Shown here in pieces: positions 38,110 through 43,784 of a stretch of 43,784 nt of DNA. Under the pieces are notes generated by a model. It saw only the letters and a list, made by a program, of their open reading frames with translations, was not told the origin of the DNA and searched no databases. Position numbers and translations under genes: made by a program. The DNA lies in the NCBI GenBank assembly GCA_947455435.1, contig CANGNZ010000006.1, positions 1-43,784 of the forward strand, in the 5' to 3' direction. Origin of the DNA: Microbacteriaceae bacterium (GTDB taxonomy: Bacteria > Actinomycetota > Actinomycetes > Actinomycetales > Microbacteriaceae). Numbering within the stretch: position 1 is the first letter of the stretch; every line of letters begins with the position of its first letter.

Positions 38110-38775
38110 TTAGCGGCGTAGGTTGCTCTGAGCTAGGTTGCGCAGGGCGGCTATCGTGCCGTTTCGATCTTCGGAATTGAAGACGCAGGAGCCCGCGACG
38201 AACGTGTCTGCGCCGGCCGCAGCAGCCGAAGCGACATTATCGAGGTCGACTCCCCCGTCGATCTGCAATCTCACTGCTAGCCCATCGGTCGCGATTCGGT
38301 CGGCAATTTGTGTGACTTTGCCAAGCATGTCTGCCATGAATTTCTGCCCGCCGAAGCCTGGTTCTACGGTCATGACCAAAACCATGTCAAACGAGTCCAA
38401 GTGGTTGATGATTTCAGTAACCTGGGTGCCCGGTTTAATGGCAACGGCAGCCTTTGAACCAGCGGCACGAATGCGCTGCGCGAGTGCTACGGGCTCACTG
38501 CTTGCCTCAAGGTGAAACGTGACGCTCTCAGCCCCAGCCTTGGCGTAGTCAACGGCGAGTGCGTCTACGTTTTCAATCATCAAATGGACATCGATGGGAA
38601 GTTCGGTGATTTCGCGCATTCGACGCACCATCGGTAAACCGAATGTCAGGTTCGGCACAAAGTGACCGTCCATGACGTCGATGTGGATCGCGTCGGCTGC
38701 CTCAATCGTTTTGAAGTCGCGTTCGAAATTTGCGAAGTCGGCCGAAAGAATGCTCGGGTGGATGTGTGCGTCCAT
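38110..38775 (-). CDS. rpe: Ribulose-phosphate 3-epimerase
   Basis: Interconverts ribulose 5-phosphate and xylulose 5-phosphate in the pentose phosphate pathway, linking zwf output to ribose and PRPP supply for His and Trp. The 221-residue barrel shows HPSILSADFANF, IHIDVMDGHFVPNLTFG, DVHLMIEN, MTVEPGFGGQKF and LQIDGGVDLDN, all metal-ligand and active-site signatures. It follows rsmB by 4 nt. The upstream sequence reads TAGGCT-AAGAGA-ATG, so either a poor AAGAG ribosome-binding site or a leaderless start is in use. Confidence 0.97.
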   Translation of the reverse strand: MDAHIHPSILSADFANFERDFKTIEAADAIHIDVMDGHFVPNLTFGLPMVRRMREITELPIDVHLMIENVDALAVDYAKAGAESVTFHLEASSEPVALAQRIRAAGSKAAVAIKPGTQVTEIINHLDSFDMVLVMTVEPGFGGQKFMADMLGKVTQIADRIATDGLAVRLQIDGGVDLDNVASAAAAGADTFVAGSCVFNSEDRNGTIAALRNLAQSNLRR

Positions 38776-38779
38776 TCTC

Positions 38780-40120
38780 TTAGCCTACTTTTCTAATGAT
38801 CGAAATGAACATGGCGTCTGTGTCGTTGGTGTGCGGCCAAAGCTGCACGGTCTTTCGGTCGCGATTTGGCATGAACTCATCGCTGACAGTCTCAAGAATT
38901 GCGCCAGCGTCAACAAGTTCGGCGTCCTTGTGCTTGGAGAGGTGCTTGCTGAGTATTGCGGTTGTCTCGGCGGGGTGCGGCGAACAAGTTACATAGGCGA
39001 GGTAGCCACCCGGTTTCAATTGACGCCATCCCGACTCTAGGAGTTCAGACTGCAGGTTGGTTAGCTCTTTGAGGTCGTCGGGAGATTTGCGCCATCTAGA
39101 CTCTGGTCGTCGGCGCAGAGCCCCGAGCCCAGTGCACGGGGCATCGATCATGATTCGGTCAAATCTTCCGATGTCGAGTGTGCGACCGTCCTCATTAACG
39201 ACGCGCGCCTTCACGTTTGAGTCTGAAAGCGCTTGAGACACCAAGCGAGCGCGATGGTTTGAGATTTCGTTGGCCACGAGCGCTGCACCTGCCAATTCGG
39301 CTTCGGCACCAAGCAGTGCAGCTTTACCGCCAGGGCCCGCGCAGAGGTCGAGCCATTTTTCGCCCGGCTTTGCCGCGACGGCTCTAGAAAGCGCAAGTGC
39401 CGCTAATTGGGATCCTTGATCTTGAACCCTCAATGAACCATTTTGAAACCCCGGGAGGTGAGTTGGGTCGCCGCCTTCGAGTCGGTAGCCAATCGGTGAA
39501 ACTCCTTCGCGAACAAGGTCTTCATCGGAGAGAAATTGATGGTTCGGCAACGCGACAAGGTTGACCGATGGTGCGTCGTTATTTGCGCGAAGTAACTTCT
39601 CAATTTCGTTGCGTCCGTCGGCTTCAAGGGCAAGCTTTAGAGCCTTGACGATCCACTCTGGCTGCGAATAAAGCACCGAGAGTCGTTTGGAAGGGTCTTT
39701 GATATCCCGCTCTAGGAGGCGAACCCACTCTTCGCGCGGTTTCTCGCTAATGCGTCGCAAAGCCGCGTTGACAAAGCCAACAGCGCCTTGGCGAAGTTCA
39801 CGCTTGGCGAGGTTCACCGTCTCGTTCAGTGCCGCATGCGGCGGGGTGCGCATACCCAAGAGTTGGTGTGCGCCTAGGCGGATAACGTCGAGAGCGTCGG
39901 CGTCGATTGCCTCGATGTCGCGCGCGGTAACCTTTGCTGCCACCCAGTCATAGAATCCCTGATTTCGAAGGGTTCCGAAGGCGAGTTCGACACACATTGC
40001 GGCATCGGCTCGGTTGAGTTTGTTCTTGCCGATCAAATCGGGCAGCAGAAGATTTGCGTACGCGTCTGATGAGCGAACTCTGCCCAAAAGTTCAAAGGCT
40101 ACTTCTCTCGAAGTCTTCAC
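38780..40120 (-). CDS. rsmB: 16S rRNA (cytosine-967-C5) methyltransferase RsmB-like
   Basis: Methylates a 16S rRNA cytosine with S-adenosylmethionine. The N-terminal NusB-like RNA-binding domain (about 1-130) is followed by a Rossmann methyltransferase: LDLCAGPGGKAALLG for SAM, DAPCTGLGALRRRPE (motif IV Cys) and YVTCSPHPAET (motif VI catalytic Cys). The track start at 40159 overlaps fmt by 43 nt. I use the GTG at 40120, which overlaps the fmt TGA (GTGA) and has GGAG 6 nt upstream; this gives 446 residues. Exact target base is inferred from family only. Confidence 0.94.
   Translation of the reverse strand: MKTSREVAFELLGRVRSSDAYANLLLPDLIGKNKLNRADAAMCVELAFGTLRNQGFYDWVAAKVTARDIEAIDADALDVIRLGAHQLLGMRTPPHAALNETVNLAKRELRQGAVGFVNAALRRISEKPREEWVRLLERDIKDPSKRLSVLYSQPEWIVKALKLALEADGRNEIEKLLRANNDAPSVNLVALPNHQFLSDEDLVREGVSPIGYRLEGGDPTHLPGFQNGSLRVQDQGSQLAALALSRAVAAKPGEKWLDLCAGPGGKAALLGAEAELAGAALVANEISNHRARLVSQALSDSNVKARVVNEDGRTLDIGRFDRIMIDAPCTGLGALRRRPESRWRKSPDDLKELTNLQSELLESGWRQLKPGGYLAYVTCSPHPAETTAILSKHLSKHKDAELVDAGAILETVSDEFMPNRDRKTVQLWPHTNDTDAMFISIIRKVG
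38782..38787 (-). promoter_or_regulatory. Possible leaderless -10 box for rpe
   Basis: TAGGCT on the minus strand ends 6 nt before the rpe ATG and overlaps the rsmB stop codon region. It has the same hexamer and spacing as the coaE candidate. The intervening AAGAGA could alternatively act as a weak, too-close ribosome-binding site. Confidence 0.3.
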
Positions 40121-41034
40121 GAGATGCTCCGTTCGGTTTCTTTGGTTCCTCTGAACCAATCGGTTGCTTTCATAACTGCTTTGCCAGCGGCTTGTACCTC
40201 AAGCATTTCGATTGACGAGCCGTCACCGAGTCCAAGAAGAACTCCGCCTGTGGTTGCCTTGAGCTCCCCCGCAGTTAAGAGTTCAGTTACTTGCCGCGCG
40301 TCGAGCACACGTAGCGGTTGGCCGTTGAATTCCAGCCAAGCCATTGGTTCGGGGTTGTACGCCAGCACCTTGTTGATCGCAGTGGCGGCCGAGTCGGCAA
40401 GCGAGATTCTCGCCATCGTTCTATCGATTTTGGGAGCGTAAGACGCAACGCCGTTCTGTGGCGTCAAAGCTGCGACACCGGCAAGTAGTCGAGGGAGCTC
40501 TTGGCTTAGAAGGCTCGAGCCCAGTGCCGTAAGTCGGGCTAGCAGGCGAGCGGCGGTTTCTCCTGGCTCAATCATCGTTTCGGCCACGCCAACCACTGGG
40601 CCGGTGTCTAACCCTTGATCAATTTTGAACAACGTAACGCCGGTGCTTGCATCGCCCGCAGCCAGCGAACTCTGCACGGGTGAAGCGCCTCGCCATCTAG
40701 GCAGAACGCTGTAGTGAAGGTTGAACCAACCAAGTTCGAGGGTTTCGATGGTCGTTTGCTTCAGTAGTGCTCCAAAGGCAACCACGACCGCGAGTCGCGC
40801 CCCAACTGAACCGATGACCGATTCGTCTTCAGGCGTGATCCGATTGGTTTTCAAAACCCTTAGCCCAAGATCTACTGCTGCTAACGCCACTGCAGATGGT
40901 GTAACCACGCGTTTGCGGCCGATAGGGGCGTCTTCGCGGGTTATCACGAGGCAAACCTCGTAGCCAGCTTTGACCAGGTCGCGGAGGCTTTGAGCCGCGT
41001 TCTCCGGTGTGCCGGCAAAGATTATTGGTTCCAT
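40117..41034 (-). CDS. fmt: Methionyl-tRNA formyltransferase
   Basis: Formylates initiator Met-tRNA using 10-formyltetrahydrofolate. The 305 residues show FAGTPENAAQSL at the N-terminus, the active-site stretch WFNLHYSVLPRWRGASPVQ (Asn and His) near 103-121, and DQGLDTGPVV with the catalytic-region Asp, then the C-terminal tRNA-binding domain. ATG overlaps the priA stop (TAATG) and its stop overlaps the rsmB GTG (GTGA). A peptide deformylase gene, often adjacent in other bacteria, is not present here. Confidence 0.97.
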   Translation of the reverse strand: MEPIIFAGTPENAAQSLRDLVKAGYEVCLVITREDAPIGRKRVVTPSAVALAAVDLGLRVLKTNRITPEDESVIGSVGARLAVVVAFGALLKQTTIETLELGWFNLHYSVLPRWRGASPVQSSLAAGDASTGVTLFKIDQGLDTGPVVGVAETMIEPGETAARLLARLTALGSSLLSQELPRLLAGVAALTPQNGVASYAPKIDRTMARISLADSAATAINKVLAYNPEPMAWLEFNGQPLRVLDARQVTELLTAGELKATTGGVLLGLGDGSSIEMLEVQAAGKAVMKATDWFRGTKETERSIS

Positions 41035-42869
41035 TAGAGCACCTGCGGATCATCTAGTTTGAAGGTTACCGGTCGTTGGGCGCGTCCGGATTTTGGGTTG
41101 TAGCGTTTTTGGCCGCTTGCCAATTTCAGTTGCAGCTCACGCACCACGCCTGTGATCGCCGCGCCAGCTCCGTAGCTAAATCGAGCCAAGAGCCTGGTTT
41201 CACCGTTCTCAACCGGTGTCTCGCCGAGAACCTGGGCACCATCGAATTCGCTAAGCGCCTTGCGTACGTGAGAGATGTTGTCAGGCGAGCCCGTTGCGCT
41301 TAAGACGCGCACGGCCGGCGGAAACGATAGTGCGCTACGCTCGGCTAACTCTGTAGAGATCAGCTCGCGCAATTTCCAGAGTGCTAGGGCGGAGCCGAGT
41401 TCGCCAAGGACGCCAACAATGACAGCCCGACCCGACTGCGACATCAGTGATATCGCATTCGCCCAGCTTCGAATCGCGTCTTCGGTTGCTTTCAGTGTGT
41501 CTCTTGCAAGTGCGTCCTGGGCATCGAGGATCACCACGGCAGAATAGCCAATTGTGCAGACAGGTTCTATGCCCGGCGTCGAAACGACGATTTGGGGCTT
41601 ATCGCCAATCGAAACAGTTGCTTGGTCGGCGGTGATTTCGGTTACCTTCACGCCCGGAAAACTCTTGCCGAACTCGGCCACAGTTCTGGTTGCTCCGGGC
41701 TTGCCATATCTGAACTCGTTCGCACCACATGAGCCGCAGGTTGCACTCATGGCAAATGCGTTGCACCAACGACACTTTGTTTCGCCACGCGGGTTGATCC
41801 AAAGCGGTCCGTTGCAGGCTTTGCACATTGCGCGGCTGGCGCACGCTTTGCAATAAAGCGACTTTGCAACACCAACGCTTGAAACCTGCACTAGTACAGG
41901 GCCGGTTTTTAGGCCGTCGCGAATGGCCAGCCAAGCAGCAGAATCAACCCTGAAGTCGCCCTCTGAAACCGAGAGGTTGGGTTTAGCGAAATCGGTGCTC
42001 GAATCGGTCAGGTAGCCGAGTTCGACAAGGCGTTGCACCTCAACAGAGCGGGCGTGCGAGAAGAAAGCGAGGTCGCAATCGCTAAGTCGCTGGCGCAGTA
42101 GGGCAAGTTCTCGGCTACTTAGGTAAGGAGATTGTTGATCCTGGTGGCTTTGGTCGCCGTCATCCCAGATGAGCAATGCACCGGCATCGACTGGTGCGTA
42201 GAGGGCGTTTCTCGAACCAACAACGATTAGTGCCTCACCGCTCAGTGCTCTTAGAAAGGCCTCGTAGGTTTGAGTCCGGCCCTCTTGGCTGTAGTTGAGC
42301 ACGTGCTCTGATAAGCCCAGTTCGGTTGCCTTAGCAACGAAACGTTCGATGTCGCGAAAATCAGGTAGCGCGACTATCGCAGATTTGCCAGCTTTGAGTT
42401 GTTGCGCCGCCACCGAAACAAGCTCGTGCAGCCATTGAGAGTTACGTGGTTCGACTATTCGTGCCGACAACTTAGCAAGAGCAGGTGCTTTAAGTTCTAT
42501 TGAAATGGGCCCCATGTCTGCAGCGTCGGCAGTTAGCCAAGCCTTCTCGGCTCTAACTGCTCGAACAGGAATTGCCGAACCAACCACATCACCGAAACTG
42601 GTCGCCTGTCTGTCTGCGACAGCACGGACGAGCGCATATGTCGCGGGCGTTAGAACGGGAAGGTTCGAAATAACTTCGGTTAGTTTGGCGACCTTGCCAG
42701 CCCAATCGGTTGATTGAGCGATTTCCACGACGAAACCTTGCTTCTGGCTGTTACCAAAGGGAACGGTGACGCGGCAGCCGGCAACTACCTCCATGCCTTC
42801 CGGGATTTCGTAGTCGAAAAGACGGTCAAGCTGAGGTAGCGGTGAATCGAGCGCTACTCTCGCAAACAC
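41034..42869 (-). CDS. priA: Primosomal protein N' PriA, helicase motifs decayed
   Basis: Replication-restart protein that recognises forked DNA and recruits the replisome. The 611 residues (E. coli has about 730) keep the N-terminal 3'-DNA-binding domain (FDYEIPEGMEVVAGCRVTVPFG) and the zinc module with paired cysteines CKAC, CKAC, CRWC and CGSC at 340-381. The Walker A site is gone (AGKSAIVALPD near 160-170 has no GxxGxGK[S/T]), and the DEAH box is replaced by WDDGDQSH near 235. This degenerate form is usual in actinobacteria, suggesting a scaffold without helicase activity. GTG start overlaps the metK TAG (TAGTG). Confidence 0.94.
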   Translation of the reverse strand: MFARVALDSPLPQLDRLFDYEIPEGMEVVAGCRVTVPFGNSQKQGFVVEIAQSTDWAGKVAKLTEVISNLPVLTPATYALVRAVADRQATSFGDVVGSAIPVRAVRAEKAWLTADAADMGPISIELKAPALAKLSARIVEPRNSQWLHELVSVAAQQLKAGKSAIVALPDFRDIERFVAKATELGLSEHVLNYSQEGRTQTYEAFLRALSGEALIVVGSRNALYAPVDAGALLIWDDGDQSHQDQQSPYLSSRELALLRQRLSDCDLAFFSHARSVEVQRLVELGYLTDSSTDFAKPNLSVSEGDFRVDSAAWLAIRDGLKTGPVLVQVSSVGVAKSLYCKACASRAMCKACNGPLWINPRGETKCRWCNAFAMSATCGSCGANEFRYGKPGATRTVAEFGKSFPGVKVTEITADQATVSIGDKPQIVVSTPGIEPVCTIGYSAVVILDAQDALARDTLKATEDAIRSWANAISLMSQSGRAVIVGVLGELGSALALWKLRELISTELAERSALSFPPAVRVLSATGSPDNISHVRKALSEFDGAQVLGETPVENGETRLLARFSYGAGAAITGVVRELQLKLASGQKRYNPKSGRAQRPVTFKLDDPQVL

Positions 42870-43784
42870 TAGGCGCCTACTGCCGACCTAAGAGCCTCGG
42901 CGCGATCGGTGCGCTCCCAAGTGAAGTCGGCTAGTTCTCGTCCGAAGTGGCCGTACGCAGCTGTTTGAGCATAGATCGGGCGTAGCAAATCAAGATCGCG
43001 AATGATCGCGCGCGGGCGAAGATCAAACACAGATAAAACGGCGTCTCGAAGCGCGTCTTCAGAAACCTTGGCCGTGCCAAAGCTCTCAAGGTATAGCCCA
43101 ACCGGGTGTGCGACGCCGATTGCGTAGGCAACCTGAACCTCAACTCGATCGGCAAGCCCAGCTGCAACGATGTTTTTTGCGACCCAGCGCATCGCGTAGG
43201 CGGCAGAACGGTCAACTTTTGAAGGGTCTTTGCCAGAGAACGCACCTCCGCCGTGCCGTGATGCACCACCGTAGGTGTCGACGATGATTTTGCGGCCGGT
43301 CAAGCCAGCATCACCCATTGGGCCACCGATCTCAAAACGTCCGGTTGGGTTGATTAGCACCTTTAGCGAAGTCAGGTCTAGGCCTGATTCTTCAAGAAAC
43401 GGCCTGATTAGGTTGTGTTCCATCTCGTGGCGAAGCTCTTCGGTTGAAACCGATGGGTTGTGCTGGGTTGATAGCACGACGGTATCTACCGCAACTGGCG
43501 TGGTGCCGTCATAGCCGATGGTTACCTGAGTTTTGCCGTCGGGGCGCAAGAAGTCGAAGACGCCCTCTTTGCGCACTCTGGCAAGCTCGGAGCTCAGACC
43601 GTGAGCTAGCGAGATCGCCGCCGGCATGAGAGTCGGTGTTTCGTTGGTCGCATAACCAAACATGATGCCTTGGTCACCGGCACCCTGGTTGTCGAGGTCG
43701 TCTACCGAGGCTCCCTCGCGAACTTCAATGCCAGAGTTCACACCCTGGGCGATGTCTGGCGATTGTTCGCCAATCGAAACCGAA
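42869..43784 (-). CDS. metK: S-adenosylmethionine synthetase, 5' end off window
   Basis: Makes S-adenosylmethionine from methionine and ATP. The track start at 43741 is internal. The frame stays open to the right edge and reads [15 protein letters not shown] before it, an expected MetK segment, so the start is beyond the window. About 304 residues are visible of roughly 395. Motifs: [12 protein letters not shown] (ATP binding), [19 protein letters not shown] (phosphate-binding loop with catalytic Lys/Asp), and a typical [18 protein letters not shown]-terminus. It supplies SAM to RsmB in the same run and stands next to fmt, which uses Met-tRNA. Confidence 0.97.
   Translation of the reverse strand, partial: SVSIGEQSPDIAQGVNSGIEVREGASVDDLDNQGAGDQGIMFGYATNETPTLMPAAISLAHGLSSELARVRKEGVFDFLRPDGKTQVTIGYDGTTPVAVDTVVLSTQHNPSVSTEELRHEMEHNLIRPFLEESGLDLTSLKVLINPTGRFEIGGPMGDAGLTGRKIIVDTYGGASRHGGGAFSGKDPSKVDRSAAYAMRWVAKNIVAAGLADRVEVQVAYAIGVAHPVGLYLESFGTAKVSEDALRDAVLSVFDLRPRAIIRDLDLLRPIYAQTAAYGHFGRELADFTWERTDRAEALRSAVGA

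Overview
The window is about 44 kb of dense core chromosome from an actinobacterium. The best fit is Microbacteriaceae. The evidence is the zwf-opcA-pgl block facing rbpA-secG-tpiA-pgk-gap, the run uvrC-rapZ-whiA, the RNA polymerase-binding protein RbpA, a PriA with decayed helicase motifs, and the actinobacterial trp-cluster membrane proteins. A few sampled lines give a G+C in the low to mid 50s, well below a typical soil Microbacteriaceae. Gene spacing is very tight, with many 1-8 nt overlaps and no intergenic gap above about 200 nt. Together these suggest a small-genome, probably aquatic lineage such as the Rhodoluna/Aquiluna type. That placement is inference.

Layout. (1) 1-3146, plus strand: zwf (5' end off the window), opcA and pgl, the oxidative pentose phosphate branch. 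(2) 3143-21251, minus strand, transcribed from polA leftward: polA-ptsH, rpsA, coaE-uvrB-uvrA-uvrC, rapZ-whiA, sod, gap-pgk-tpiA, secG-rbpA. This run joins DNA repair, translation and lower glycolysis. (3) 21296-22455: a short plus-strand hotdog thioesterase converging on a PdtaR-type ANTAR response regulator, then tRNA-Leu(CAA) and a strong terminator that serves both strands. (4) 22456-43784, minus strand, transcribed from metK leftward: metK (5' end off the window), priA, fmt, rsmB, rpe, hisE-hisG-hisF-hisI, trpE, two small membrane proteins, trpC-trpB-trpA, lgt, gltB-gltD, pyk. This 21-kb same-strand run combines methionine/SAM and initiator-tRNA functions, histidine and tryptophan synthesis, lipoprotein maturation, ammonium assimilation and pyruvate kinase.

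The gene products interlock. Zwf/OpcA/Pgl and Rpe feed the pentose phosphate pool that supplies PRPP for His and Trp. TpiA, Pgk, Gap and Pyk form lower glycolysis. GltBD supplies glutamate. UvrABC and PolA together carry out excision repair and gap filling. The his and trp sets are incomplete here (no hisA/B/C/D/H, trpD or trpG), so the rest must lie elsewhere.

I found no mobile element, CRISPR array, prophage, toxin-antitoxin or defence system, and no plainly new multigene system. The most interesting non-coding signal is a recurrent arrangement in which a TANNNT hexamer ends exactly 6 nt before the start codon of genes lacking a clear Shine-Dalgarno sequence (secG, coaE, pdtaR, hisE, rpe, possibly uvrA; polA with 7 nt). 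This suggests leaderless transcription, including promoters buried within the apparent operons. Starts of opcA, gap, uvrC, polA, gltB, rsmB and the small trp-cluster protein were moved from the ORF track for the reasons given in each entry.
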